Assembly (NCBI GenBank): GCA_943788245.1
Contig: CALSPN010000052.1
Span: 1-35,109 of the forward strand
Direction: 5' to 3'
Origin: an uncultured Verrucomicrobiae bacterium
GTDB lineage: Bacteria > Verrucomicrobiota > Verrucomicrobiia > Limisphaerales > AAA164-E04
Length of the DNA: 35,109 nt
This document shows positions 1 through 10,046 of this stretch, piece after piece (positions within the stretch are counted from its first letter, which is position 1; every line of letters starts with the position of its first letter). The notes under the pieces are model-generated. The model saw only the letters and a list, made by a program, of their open reading frames with translations. It searched no databases and was not told the DNA's origin. The position numbers and the translations under genes are program-made.

Positions 1-1192
1 ATTCTCATTCTTATGCAGATACCCTGCCTTTTCTCACCGGCAAAGAAGCCGGCATGGACGTAAAGCCAGCTGCGCCATATCGAATTGGCCGTTGGAAAGC
101 ATTTGGATGAAAAGGAGCTGGCTGGCGCCGTCACTCTCGTTTTGCGGAAAGGCGGCATTGTCCACCTGGAAGCCCACGGTTGGAAAGATCTGGCATCACG
201 TGCGCCTATGACCACCGACACCATTTTTCGAATTTTCTCAATGACCAAACCCGTCGTCTCGACGGGGGTCATGATGCTCGTCGAAGAGGGGGAGATCGAG
301 CTGGATGCCCCAGTTGAAACTTACCTCCCCCAACTGAGAAGGACTCAAGGTGCTCGAGGATGGTGAGAGAGTCACTCCAAACCGTGCCCCTACGGTCAGG
401 GACCTGTTGCGACACACGGCTGGACTAACCTATGGATTCTTCGGAGATTCGGCGGTCGATAAACTTTATGTCAAAACGGGTATACTTGCCAACAGCAACG
501 ATACCGCAACATTTCTTCGAAAGCTTGGATCACTTCCACTGGCATATCAACCCGGTGAAAAATGGGTTTACAGCATCTCGGTAGATGTGCAGGGGGCCTT
601 GATTGAAGAAGTCTCCGGTCAATCTCTGGATCGCTTTTTGAAGGAAAAGATCCTGGAACCACTGGGCATGCACGACACTGGATTCCATGTCCCAGACGAA
701 AAGAGAAATCGATTCGCCTCCCTTTATGCAAAAGGTCAGATCGCCATGGAAAACAATGAGGAAAGTGATTACCGGTTTCCCCCGCGTTTTTTCTCTGGCG
801 GAGGTGGGATGGTTTCCACTGCGCTTGATTATGCGAAGTTTTTACAAATGCTGATCAATGGAGGAGAGTTATCTGGGATACGCCTTCTCAAAGAGGAAAC
901 GGTTCAGAACATGACACGCAACCATCTGGAAGGCTCCGCGTTTCCCATAGGCATTAACGACACCCGTGACGGATTTGGGTTTGGATTGGGATTCAACATC
1001 GTCACGGCAAAATCAGATTATGACAAGGATGCGAGAGTAGGTGAATACGGTTGGGGTGGCATGGCAAGTACGCATTTCTGGGTATCGCCCGAAGATGAAC
1101 TTGCCGTCATCACGATGGAACAAACCATCCCCTACACATGGAACCTGGAGAGAAGTATCAAAGGTTTGGTTTACGAAGCCATCATTGAGTGA
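1..1192 (+). CDS. Serine hydrolase, beta-lactamase/class C-like family (5' partial, two frame breaks)
   Basis: Likely a serine beta-lactamase-fold hydrolase (esterase or D-Ala-D-Ala-peptidase type); the substrate cannot be told. The serine motif S-M-T-K lies near base 240 in the typical context 'FRIFSMTKPV'. It is followed by 'LLRHTAGLTYG' and a Tyr motif in 'KWVYSISVDVQG', and a GWGG segment sits near the C-terminus in place of the KTG/HTG box. The reading passes through three frames. Bases 3-62 read 'LPFLTGKEAGMDV' in frame 3. Frame 1 continues with 'SQLRHIELAV' from about 64. Frame 2 takes over near 337-350 ('LKVLEDGERVTP'). Each change is repaired by removing one base (one A in GTAAAG; one base in GAGAAGG). 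The gene enters from the left edge, so its start and any signal peptide are not visible. Its end overlaps the convergent aldolase gene by 11 bp. The family is well supported; the function is not. Confidence 0.8.
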
Positions 1193-2099
1193 GCGGCGCC
1201 AAATGAGTTTTCATACGAGCCAGGAATGCCTCTGATTCCACAGAGTTCATGGGGGACAATGGATTTCTCACAGGACCGCAGTCGATACCGTAAAGACGCA
1301 TCAATGTTTTCGCGCCAGAAAGAAACTCCATACCTGCAAGTTGATCTACCACTCGAATGGACTGCGTCTGCATCTTGCGCGCATTTACCAAATCGCCCTG
1401 TTCGAATGCCTGAATCAATTTCAAATAAAGAGGTGCCATAAAATTATATGTACTTCCAACAGCACCACGGGCTCCCAAGGTCAATCCAGTCAAGAGCGCT
1501 TCATCACAACCAAAGAGGATTTCATATCCACCCAAATCAAGATCCAAACATCTCAATGTGTCCATGGGCTGAATATCCGAATACTTGATGCCCTGCAGGT
1601 TTGAAATTCTTTTCCCGGCTCGTTCAAGGTATTGACTCATGGAAAAGCGAGCACCTGTCAGACCCGGGATATGATAATAAAAAAACGGGCAATCAGAAGC
1701 CTCTGCAGCGACAGCAGCAGTCCAGTCAACTAACGCATCGATATCGGCGGGTTTAAAATAGGAAGGCGCCAAGGCACTGATCGCATCGGCCCCACATGAG
1801 TATGCGTGAGATGCCAGCTTCATGGCATTGGCCAGACAATTATCCCCAACATGCACCATGATCTCCAAATCATGATCCCGACCTGCATCCATCCAAGCCT
1901 CCGTCAACTCACAACGCTCATCCATGGTCAAAGAAGCATACTCTCCTGTCGTCCCGTTGACGAAAGCTCCCGAGACACCAGTCCGCTTGTAATGACTGGC
2001 CAGTAATGGAATCATATCCACATTAATTTCTCCCGATTCCTTGAACGGAGTAAAAGGTGCGGCAATCAGCCTGAATTTTTGGTTTTCTCGTGTATCCAT
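1182..2099 (-). CDS. nanA: N-acetylneuraminate lyase-like (DapA/NanA family) class I aldolase
   Basis: Predicted cytoplasmic (beta/alpha)8 aldolase that cleaves N-acetylneuraminate to ManNAc and pyruvate through a Lys Schiff base. With the start used here, the family loop G-T-T-G-E is at residues 49-53, the catalytic Tyr is Y142 in 'FFYYHIPGLTG', and the Schiff-base Lys is K172 in 'GIKYSD'. The Y-H-I-P-G-L-T-G segment fits neuraminate lyases better than dihydrodipicolinate synthases. The length is 305 aa, normal for the family. I chose the ATG at 2099 because AAGGA lies about 5 nt upstream; an in-frame ATG at 2126 would add nine residues. The gene is intact and convergent with the serine hydrolase. 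A sialidase-like gene lies 7 kb away, which supports sialic acid use but does not prove it. Other DapA-family substrates (KDG, other keto acids) remain possible. Confidence 0.78.
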   Translation of the reverse strand: MDTRENQKFRLIAAPFTPFKESGEINVDMIPLLASHYKRTGVSGAFVNGTTGEYASLTMDERCELTEAWMDAGRDHDLEIMVHVGDNCLANAMKLASHAYSCGADAISALAPSYFKPADIDALVDWTAAVAAEASDCPFFYYHIPGLTGARFSMSQYLERAGKRISNLQGIKYSDIQPMDTLRCLDLDLGGYEILFGCDEALLTGLTLGARGAVGSTYNFMAPLYLKLIQAFEQGDLVNARKMQTQSIRVVDQLAGMEFLSGAKTLMRLYGIDCGPVRNPLSPMNSVESEAFLARMKTHLAPLTQ

Positions 2100-2457
2100 G
2101 TTGTCCTTTTGATGGCTTATATTCAAGTTTACCCGCTATGATTACAATCAGAATATTTGATAGTTATACCCTGCAAACAAGCCCCGTCAAAGACCGTATC
2201 TTACGGAAGAAAAGACAAGCCGCGGTCCGGCGGAATTATCGTGGGTTTGAACACACTTAACCTGAGCGCATGATCCTGCGAGAGCAAAGAAAACACTTTA
2301 GGGATCTGGCCCTCAAAAGGGAATAACCATTTTTTGCATGTCGAGCGTTTGAGAAACCTTGGCAAAGGACCAAGGAATCGGGTATTTTGTCCCTTACAAA
2401 AGGATTGTCTCATGGAAGTGGAAGGTTATCCTCTGCACAAACCCAGATGCTAATTGA
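2100..2457. other. Divergent intergenic region (aldolase / PSCyt operon)
   Basis: About 360 bp separates the minus-strand aldolase from the plus-strand PSCyt operon and must hold promoters in both directions. I see one small perfect inverted repeat, CCTTGG-7 nt-CCAAGG, near 2356-2374. No confident -35/-10 pair, RNA gene or conserved protein is visible. A 70-codon minus-strand open frame here resembles nothing I know and is not called. Confidence 0.5.
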
Positions 2458-4480
2458 ATGAAAAACCTGAAGGCACCGTATCACCGAAATTTTCGGATTG
2501 TATCCCTGCTGTTTGTCGTGCCCTTCTGGCTCGTTGCGCATGTGAGCTTACAGGCGAAAGACCAACGTGATTGGCAGCGAGATATTCATCCCATACTGAA
2601 TGACCATTGCGTCAAGTGCCATGGTCCGTTGAAGACAAAAGGAGATCTGGATCTGAGCACCTTCCATGGCCTTGTCAAGGGTGGAGAAAATGGCCCGGTC
2701 GTTCTCGCTGGCGAAGCCGAATCCAGCCCGTTGTATCAAGGTCTTACTCAAAGATTCGGATCCTCATATGCCTCCCAAAAAGCAATTGCCTGATGAAGCC
2801 ATTGAAAACATACGCCTTTGGATCCAGCGTTTCCAGGAACTGCCAACCTCTGACATAGAAACGTGGAATGAGGATACGCTTCCAGCCATCCACCCTGAAG
2901 CCGAACAGATTTCCCCACCAGAAGGCTTTCAGGGAAATCAGGTCATTGATTTTTATATTGAACGTCGCTTGCAGGCTCAGGGCATCGCTCCAACACCCGT
3001 TTGCGATGACAGGACATTTCAACGCAGGCTCTACCTTGATTTGGCAGGGCACCCTCCTACTCTGGATGAATCGGAAGCCTTCTTGAGGAGTCCGCATGTC
3101 GATAAACGCTCCAGAGAAGTAAAACGTTTACTAAAGACAGAAGCATTTGCCACACACTTCGCAGAATTATTCGACACGATGCTCATGGAGCGGCGTGGAA
3201 AGCGTTGGGAGGATCGACGGCGCAAGAATGGATGGCTCGATTATCTTCAAACGGTCTTCGCCGACAATCGTCCGTGGGATGGTGTGGTTCGTGAATTGAT
3301 CGTTGCCCGCAAGGAAGGCGATGCGGATCCGCGTGCAGTCTGGTTTCTTTACGAGCGTGAAAACAACCATCAAGCCATGGCTGAAGCCGTGGCGCCGGTC
3401 GTTTTCGGCACCCAAGTCAAGTGTGCCCAATGCCACGATCACCCTCTCGCTCATGAAATCAAACAAGGACATTACTGGGGCATGGTAGCAGCCTTCAATC
3501 GCAGTAAGAATATAGATACAAAGTCGGGCATTGGTATTGCTGAATCCGCCATTGGAGGATTCATCAGCTTCGCCAACTTGAAAAAGGAATCACAAGCCGC
3601 GACCTTGAATTTCCTGAACGGAGTGACAGTCCCTGAAAAACGCCCCTCACCCGATGCCAAGGAACAGGATCTCCCTGAATATTACCTTGTCGCACCGCCA
3701 GCTGAAAAAGAAAAAGTAGAAACACCCGCCGTCCCAAAATTCTCACGACGCGCACAACTCGCCGATGCAGTGACCCAGGGTAACCCCCTGCTCGCCAAAG
3801 CAACCGTGAATCGTATTTGGGCTCTGTTGATGGGACGCGGTATCGTGCATCCAGTGGATGAAATCAATTCAACCTATCCGGCGAGTCATCCATCCTTATT
3901 GAATTGGTTGGCGAGTGATTTCGAATCCAGCGGATTTGACCTTCATCACCTCATCATCAACACTTGTCACCAGTGATACATATCAACGATCCGCATGGAC
4001 AGGCCCGGATCGCCCTGCGGAAAAAGATACCTTTGCATGGTCCTATGAAAAGCCTTTGACTGCGGAGGTTATCTATCGATCCCTGCTGGTCGCGTCCGGA
4101 TTTCACCTGACAGTTAAGGAGGGGACTTGAAGTTGACATTGAGATTTTACGTCAATCGTTCATAAAACATTTCCCAGATGTATTACCCGTTGAATACAAC
4201 GCCTCGTTGCAGCAGGCTATGTTCCTTTCCAACTCTCCCTTGATCGATGCCTTGCTGAACCCCGTGAAGCATGAACACAACCCAGACTCTCCTCGCGGTT
4301 GATGACCTGGAACACCGAGTCAAGCAAGCCTTCCTTAAAGTCTTTGGCCGATGGCCAGACGACAGGGAAACATCCACGGCCAGAGTATTCCTGGAGCAAC
4401 GTGAGGATCGTCCCGAGGAAGCCATCAAACAATTGCTCTGGGCCATGTTGACAAGCGCTGAATTTTTAACCAATCACTAA
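2458..4480 (+). CDS. PSCyt1-DUF1549-DUF1553 secreted cytochrome-like protein (four frame breaks)
   Basis: A large exported protein of the planctomycete/verrucomicrobial type; its biochemical role is unknown. An N-terminal hydrophobic signal segment ('IVSLLFVVPFWLVAHVSL') leads into a PSCyt1 domain with a CxxCH heme motif (C-V-K-C-H-G). A DUF1549 region follows ('FYIERRLQAQGI', 'RRLYLDLAGHPPT') with a second CxxCH in C-A-Q-C-H-D-H-P. The C-terminal DUF1553 region carries 'KATVNRIWALLMGRGIV' and 'VEYNASLQQAMFLSNSPL'. The reading moves through frames 1, 2, 3, 1 and 2 at about 2755, 3965, 4120 and 4290. Each step is repaired by removing one base (for example one G of the G4 run near 4121). With four bases removed the gene is 673 codons, a normal length. 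It is the first gene of a plus-strand run and ends 8 bp before the DUF1501 gene. Confidence 0.87.
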
Positions 4481-4488
4481 CCCGTTCC

Positions 4489-5823
4489 ATGACCGATCGA
4501 CAAAATCCATACGCAGGCGATCATTGCAGTGATCAGGAGCATACCCTGCATCGACGCAAGTTCCTTCAAGGCATGGGCGCGGGAGTCGGTGCTTCGATGT
4601 TCAGCTGGTCAGGCCTGCTGACTCCATCTGTCTTTGCCGAGATTGCAAAGAAGCAACAGAAAAATTGCATCCTTCTCTGGTTGTGCGGAGCTCCCAGCCA
4701 ATTCGAAACATGGGATCCCAAACCCGGCCGCATCACCAGCGGTCCCTTCGGTAGTATTCCTACGAAGATCCCGGGGGTTCACTTCAGTGAACTCATGCCG
4801 CAATGCGCAACGATTGCGGACAAGCTGGCTGTGATCCGTTCAATGAAAACCGAGCCTACCGAACATTTTCAGGCTATCGACCGCTTGACTCGCGGAGATG
4901 CTCCTCGCCCTCCCTTCGTGCGCCCCGCTCTTGGCAGTGTGCTTGGCCAGCAACTCGGTCAACTCGATAGCCCCATACCCAACTTCATCCTTTTGGATCC
5001 ATGCCCGGAAGGAAACGAATTCAAATCATTCAAAGCCGGAAACTGGGCCGGTTGGCTGGGGGCTGAATATGGACCTGTACGCTTGGGGGGAGACTATAAG
5101 ATACCTGACGTTCACAAGCTTCCAGACATCACCACACAGGATCATGAAGAACGAGAAGCATTCCGAAATTTTCTGACTCGCAAATTTGAAAACGAACGAC
5201 AAAGTGCCGCTGCATCTTCACAGAATGCCGCATTCCAACGAGTCAAGGGCTTGATGAGCTGTGCCGACCTGTTTGATCTGGAAAAATTACCCGCCAAGGA
5301 TCGCGAGCGATACGGGCAGGGTACCTTTGGTCAGCATACGTTACTGGCTAGAAATCTCGTCGAGAATGGCGCTCCATTTGTCATGGTCGCCAATGGTATG
5401 CCATGGGATTGCCACGTGTTTCAGCATGAGATTTATCAGATGCTCGTCCCCGATCTTGACAACATTATTTACCAATTAATTACCGACCTGGAAGATCGGG
5501 GGATGCTCGACAACACCTTGGTCGTCATGATGGGCGAATTTGGAAGGACGCCATGGCTTAACGCAAGCAGAGGTCGAGATCACTACCCAAATGCCTGGAG
5601 CATGGCACTTGCTGGCAGCGGTATTCAACCCGGAGCCGTAGTCGGGGCCACGGATAAGGACGGCATTGAAGTCGCGGAGGATCCTTTCGATGAAAGAAAC
5701 CTGTTTGCCACACTTTTTACTGCCCTTGGAATCGACCCCAATACCGAATATGACTTACCGGGGTTACCCACTTTTCACCGCGTCGAAAAAGAAGCAAAAC
5801 CTATCCACCAAGTATTGATTTAA
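4489..5823 (+). CDS. DUF1501 family protein with twin-arginine signal
   Basis: An intact 444-aa DUF1501 protein, a family related to the alkaline phosphatase/sulfatase superfamily with no settled activity. The N-terminus holds a Tat-like motif (H-R-R-K-F-L-Q-G, about residues 21-28) followed by a weakly hydrophobic stretch ending near 'PSVFA', so export as a folded protein is likely. Family hallmarks are 'LLWLCGAPSQFETWDPKPG', 'GPFGSIPTKIPGVHFSELMP', 'VIRSMKT' and the C-terminal 'MGEFGRTPWLN' with 'GRDHYPNAWS'. It starts 8 bp after the PSCyt1/DUF1549/DUF1553 gene, the usual partner of this family in Planctomycetes and Verrucomicrobia. The two products probably act together in the periplasm. 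The WD40-like gene follows after 32 bp. Confidence 0.9.
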   Translation: MTDRQNPYAGDHCSDQEHTLHRRKFLQGMGAGVGASMFSWSGLLTPSVFAEIAKKQQKNCILLWLCGAPSQFETWDPKPGRITSGPFGSIPTKIPGVHFSELMPQCATIADKLAVIRSMKTEPTEHFQAIDRLTRGDAPRPPFVRPALGSVLGQQLGQLDSPIPNFILLDPCPEGNEFKSFKAGNWAGWLGAEYGPVRLGGDYKIPDVHKLPDITTQDHEEREAFRNFLTRKFENERQSAAASSQNAAFQRVKGLMSCADLFDLEKLPAKDRERYGQGTFGQHTLLARNLVENGAPFVMVANGMPWDCHVFQHEIYQMLVPDLDNIIYQLITDLEDRGMLDNTLVVMMGEFGRTPWLNASRGRDHYPNAWSMALAGSGIQPGAVVGATDKDGIEVAEDPFDERNLFATLFTALGIDPNTEYDLPGLPTFHRVEKEAKPIHQVLI

Positions 5824-5855
5824 CATCGATCCAACGAAAACCTGATATATAAGTA

Positions 5856-6920
5856 ATGAAGATCGAGTTGGCCAAAGAAATCAAAATACCGAGCGCGGCT
5901 CTGGGTCTCAGCACGATCCAGAAGAGCCACGATCTGCTGGTGAGCTGCTTTGACGGAAGCGTCTTGAAATTAAGTCCAGACAATGAGTCCTGGGAATCCA
6001 TTGCCAAGCACAGCAGCTATGCTTCGGGTGTTGGAAGCTGCCTTCACGGCAAGCTTGCCGTTTCTGCCGGTTATGACGGAATCATACAATGGCACGACCT
6101 TCAAATCGGCAAAACGATCTCCGTTGAAAAGATCCATGATTTCTGGTCGTGGCAAATGAAGGTTTCCCCCAATACAGAATGGGTTGCTTCGGTCACCGGA
6201 CAATACAAATGCGGTGGATACAAATACGAACCGGCACCTGAAAAGGAACCTTCTATCAAGGTATTTGATGCAAGAACTCAAAAACTCGCACACTCCTTTC
6301 CACACCTCCCTCCTGTCCTGAGTGTGAGCTTCAGCCCAGACAGCCGTCATCTTGCCGCTGCCAACATGATGGGCGACATCAAAATCTGGAATATCGAAAG
6401 CGGGAAATGTATCCGAGAATGGAATACGCCTGATTTCACCAGCTGGGGTATTATCAAAAGCCATCATTACATAGGCGGTATTTTTGATTTGAGCTTTTCA
6501 CCCGATAGCAACCGATTAATCACTTGCGGGATGGGGCCGATGCGCGATCCAATGGCTGGCAACGGAAAACAGACCTGGCAGGAGTTTGACTGGAGCAATG
6601 ATAAACCTGTAAAAACGCGCGAAATACAGGATAGTGAACGCGGGCGCGGTCTCATGGAAACACTCTGTTTTCACCCCGCAAGCAAGGCATTCTGCATGGC
6701 CGGCCGAATGGCTCAGGGAAATTGGAATACCGCACTCTTTTCGAGCGAAACAGGTAAATTGATTCAAGGCATTGATAACAAAACCCGCATAACCCGATCT
6801 GCTTTTTCGCCCGATGGCAAAAAGCTTATTCTTGCCGGAGCGAAAAGTCAGGGCTCTCCCAAAAAGGGAAAATGGTCGGAATTTGGCCGTGTCATGATTT
6901 ATGATGTCAATGATGATTGA
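5856..6920 (+). CDS. WD40-repeat-like beta-propeller protein
   Basis: A 354-aa protein built of WD40-type blades. Recognisable repeat cores are 'VSAGYDGIIQWHDLQIGKTI', 'VLSVSFSPDSRHLAAA' followed by 'GDIKIWNIESGKCIREW', 'IFDLSFSPDSNRLITCG', and 'RSAFSPDGKKLILAGA' followed by 'GRVMIYDVND'. I count about six blades, some degenerate. Propellers of this type act as binding platforms; no catalytic motif is visible. I see no N-terminal signal peptide or membrane segment, unlike its neighbours in the run, so the product may stay in the cytoplasm unless the true start lies elsewhere. It sits 32 bp after the DUF1501 gene and 30 bp before the sulfatase gene, consistent with one transcript. WD40 proteins often accompany PSCyt/DUF1501 pairs in this group. 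The partner is unknown. Confidence 0.78.
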   Translation: MKIELAKEIKIPSAALGLSTIQKSHDLLVSCFDGSVLKLSPDNESWESIAKHSSYASGVGSCLHGKLAVSAGYDGIIQWHDLQIGKTISVEKIHDFWSWQMKVSPNTEWVASVTGQYKCGGYKYEPAPEKEPSIKVFDARTQKLAHSFPHLPPVLSVSFSPDSRHLAAANMMGDIKIWNIESGKCIREWNTPDFTSWGIIKSHHYIGGIFDLSFSPDSNRLITCGMGPMRDPMAGNGKQTWQEFDWSNDKPVKTREIQDSERGRGLMETLCFHPASKAFCMAGRMAQGNWNTALFSSETGKLIQGIDNKTRITRSAFSPDGKKLILAGAKSQGSPKKGKWSEFGRVMIYDVNDD

Positions 6921-6950
6921 ACCAACGAATGCTTCATCCCCATTTTCAAG

Positions 6951-8600
6951 ATGAATTTCAAATTTAACCTGTCCCCCATTTTCGTTCATGCGGTGCGCAT
7001 GCTTGCCTTGCTGGTGGTTGTATTGTTTTCAACCGCCACTTCCGCGGATGACCGCCCCAATTTCCTCATAATCATCGCCGATGACATGGGATTCTCTGAT
7101 GCAGGTTGCTATGGAGGTGAAATCGCAACACCCCATCTGGATGGGTTGGCTGCAGGCGGATTGCGTTTCACACAATTTTACAACACATCCCGCTGCTGGC
7201 CCACACGCGCAGCCCTGATGACGGGTTACTACCCTCAGCAGGTGCGAAGGGACGGCATGCCCGAAGCTTCTGCAATTTCAGGTCCGAGAGGGAAACGCCC
7301 CGAGTGGGCTCTTACCATTGCCGAGCGCCTTCGACCTGCGGGTTATCGAACTTATCATTCCGGCAAATGGCATATCGACGGAAAACCCACAGAGCACGGA
7401 TTCGATCGCTCGGATTCAACCGTTCGCGGACCCGGTTTTTTCGAAACGATCAAAAAGGAAGACCGTGACCCGAATTATTACATGACAGTAGGAACCGCTC
7501 AGCACGCGATTGATTGTCTGCAGGAACATGCCTCAAAATTTCCCGACCGCCCGTTCTTTCATTATCTTGCATTCAATGCTCCTCACTTTCCGCTCCATGC
7601 CCTGCCCGAGGACATCCAGCGATATGAAGATCGTTATCTGGGAGGGTGGGATGTATTGCGGAAAGAAAGAGCCGCGCGACAAAGGGAACTTAACCTGAAC
7701 GTCGGGACGCTCTCCTCATTGGAAACCGAAGTTGGACCACCCTATGCGTTTCCCAAACAGCTCAAAATTCTAGGTCCTGGGGAAGTAAACCGCCCACTAC
7801 CCTGGCATCAACTCACCGAGGTACAAAAACGATTTCAGGCAACAAAAATGGCCATCCATGCCGCCATGATCGACCGAATGGATCGCGAAATTGGTCGGGT
7901 CCTGGATCAATTGCAAAAGATGAATGCCATGGAGAACACCTTTCATCTGTTTCGTATCGGATAACGGAGCAAGTGCGGAAATCATGGTCCGGGGCGATGG
8001 GCATGATCCGGCTGCAACCCCAGGGTCAGCCGAGACTTATTTATGCCTTGGCCCAGGATTTTCCAGTGCAGCCAACACCCCTTTTCGCCGCCACAAAACC
8101 TGGGTTCATGAAGGGGGGAATCTCTACTCCATTCATTGTTCACTGGCCAAAAGGTATCAAGGCCAGAAACGAAACTCGATCCACTCTCGGGCATGTCATT
8201 GACATTGCTCCCACTGTCATGGATCTGGCTGGCGTCAAAGCCGGTGTAAAGAATGCTCCCCCGATGAGCGGCAGGAGTCTGAAATCTGCATTCCATAAAG
8301 ATTGGGGCTACGTTGCACGAAGAACTCTGGTTCTATCACGAGGGTAATCGCGCCCTGCGACAAGGTGACTGGAAAATCATCCACTCGAACGTGAAACGCC
8401 CCTTCCCATGGGGAACCTCAACCGAGGCCGCCACCGAATCAATCAATGTGGAAAACTGGTCTCTCTATCATTTAACCAATGACCGCGCTGAGCAGAACGA
8501 TCTGGCCAAGCTCCACCCTGAACGCGTTAGGGCCATGGCCGCTCAATGGGCACAATTAGTGGAGCGATTCAATCAAGACGCAAACCATGGTGCTCGCTAG
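6951..8600 (+). CDS. Secreted Cys-type sulfatase (three frame breaks)
   Basis: Predicted arylsulfatase-family enzyme (alkaline phosphatase superfamily) that removes sulfate esters, probably from polysaccharides. The signal peptide spans about residues 1-32 ('MLALLVVVLFSTATSA'). The Ca-binding start is 'NFLIIIADDMGFSD'. The formylglycine motif is C-W-P-T-R with Cys82, followed by 'AALMTGYYP', so a maturase encoded elsewhere is needed. A G-K-W-H motif lies near residue 135, and 'FVSDNGAS' and 'HEGNRALRQGDWKII' mark the C-terminal half. The frame changes at about 7941, 8118 (a G6 run) and 8318. Removing one base at each gives 549 codons, a normal length. It is the last gene of the plus-strand run. 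The specific sulfatase subfamily and substrate cannot be assigned by eye. Confidence 0.87.
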
Positions 8601-8852
8601 CAGGGCAAAACGGCCGAGGCTACTAAGTTACTGAAATGATTGGGTTGACGAGTGGGCGAGCCTTTACATTCCCAGGCTGACCCGCTTTGCAAACTTGAGG
8701 CAGAGAGACAATGAAGCCTTTGCTGAATCGGTGACCAAACGTTTACCGCATCTGCCATGCGTAACTCGAGCTGTCGACTCAAAACCTGACTTGATAAAAC
8801 CGGTTTACAGGTCCGCGTCCTGGTTTCAGGATACAGGAACAACAATGTACGA

Positions 8853-10022
8853 TTACTCAACCTTCAACCAGCCAGGAATTTCGCCATCTCCTGTAAGTTC
8901 ACCTTGCAACACCCAGGCTAGATTGAAGCGTCCAATCTGAGCACCGCCACCGGGTCCACCTTCAAACATTAAGTAGACAGAACCCTCACTTGGTGTGTCG
9001 CTTCGCCCGGCACTCATGGATGAATAGGCACTTGCCCCATCATAGACAAGACGTTTGACCGGCCAGGTTTGCCCCCCGTCCGGGCTCATCCAGACCGTGA
9101 TACGCTCGCGGTTTGCTTTGGGTGTATCAAGATTACTGAAAACAAGAATATCACGCCCCTTGACAGGGAGTCTTGCCAACCCTCCCATGCATCCATAGGA
9201 ACGGTGTTGATGCCCATCTGGCAAAATATCAACGATGCGCCAATCTTCCCAGGTCTTGCCACCATCACGACTGAACGCACAGCGCCGTCTCGTGTTGCGT
9301 TCCGCTTTTTCCCAATGCACTCTGGAGTTGTAGTAGAGAGTTCCATCGGACAATTCCACAATACAGGCTTCACCCGTGCCTTGCTCAGGGAAAGGTTCAC
9401 TGGCATACCAGGTCTTTCCGCGATCATCACTGTAAATGGCATTGGTGTAATGATTGGGCCATTCTTCGTGGCGATTACCAGCCGCATACCATCGCGTCGG
9501 ACGTATGAGTCGTCCCGCATGCTTACCGAATTGCAAGGTCGATCCATGGTCATTCATATGCATGGAAGGAACATGCCCCTGTGAATTGGGATGCATGACA
9601 GTCTCCTGCTTCGCCCAGGTCTGTCCATGATCCTTGCTGCGATAAATGGAAATGGGCGCTGGCGGGTGACGATCTTCGATAAACATCAACACATCGCCCG
9701 TCTTTTCATCGACGGTAATCCCTCCTCCCTGGAATCCACTTTCCTGAACCACGACAGGAGAGGACCAGGATTTCCCTCCATCAACACTTCGCCTCACTTG
9801 AACTCCTTTGCTCCCCCAACTCGCAAGAACAGAGCCGTCCATTGCTACGGTAATGTTGGGAAAACGCTGCCCCTGGAAAATCTGTTGCACATCCAATTCA
9901 GGTGCGCCCATGAACGAGTCAAGCACCCCATCGGCAGCTGAAACTTTGGATTCAACCATGAGGCAAGCCATCAATATGACCAAGACCATCGGTATTTTTG
10001 GTATTTTCATAAAACAAGACAT
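8853..10022 (-). CDS. Sialidase-like Asp-box beta-propeller (exo-alpha-sialidase family)
   Basis: Intact, up to 389 aa; an alternative ATG at 10010 gives 385 aa and places the signal peptide ('IPMVLVILMACLMVESKVSA') closer to the N-terminus. Five Asp boxes (S-x-D-x-G-x-x-W type) are visible: 'SVDGGKSWSS', 'SKDHGQTWAK', 'SDDRGKTWYA', 'SRDGGKTWED' and 'SPDGGQTWPV'. This is the six-bladed sialidase fold, so the product is probably a secreted or lipid-facing glycosidase acting on sialylated or related glycans. The usual N-terminal R-I-P motif reads 'QRFPNITVA', so assignment to true GH33 neuraminidase activity is uncertain. The gene lies 24 bp downstream of thrS on the same strand and may be read from the same transcript. 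It is convergent with the sulfatase, from which a 252-bp gap without visible genes separates it. Confidence 0.78.
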   Translation of the reverse strand: MSCFMKIPKIPMVLVILMACLMVESKVSAADGVLDSFMGAPELDVQQIFQGQRFPNITVAMDGSVLASWGSKGVQVRRSVDGGKSWSSPVVVQESGFQGGGITVDEKTGDVLMFIEDRHPPAPISIYRSKDHGQTWAKQETVMHPNSQGHVPSMHMNDHGSTLQFGKHAGRLIRPTRWYAAGNRHEEWPNHYTNAIYSDDRGKTWYASEPFPEQGTGEACIVELSDGTLYYNSRVHWEKAERNTRRRCAFSRDGGKTWEDWRIVDILPDGHQHRSYGCMGGLARLPVKGRDILVFSNLDTPKANRERITVWMSPDGGQTWPVKRLVYDGASAYSSMSAGRSDTPSEGSVYLMFEGGPGGGAQIGRFNLAWVLQGELTGDGEIPGWLKVE

Positions 10023-10046
10023 CTTTGATTCATTAGACCACAGCGA

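Noticed and set aside
2201..2413. 70-codon minus-strand frame upstream of the PSCyt gene
   Set aside because: No family resemblance or start signal; it lies in a divergent promoter region.
5970..6989. Minus-strand open frames of 165 and 157 codons opposite the WD40-like gene
   Set aside because: The plus-strand frame has clear WD40 repeat cores; the antisense frames show no domain.
9069..9584. Plus-strand frame of 171 codons within the sialidase-like gene
   Set aside because: It lies opposite the Asp-box-coding frame and has no recognisable features.
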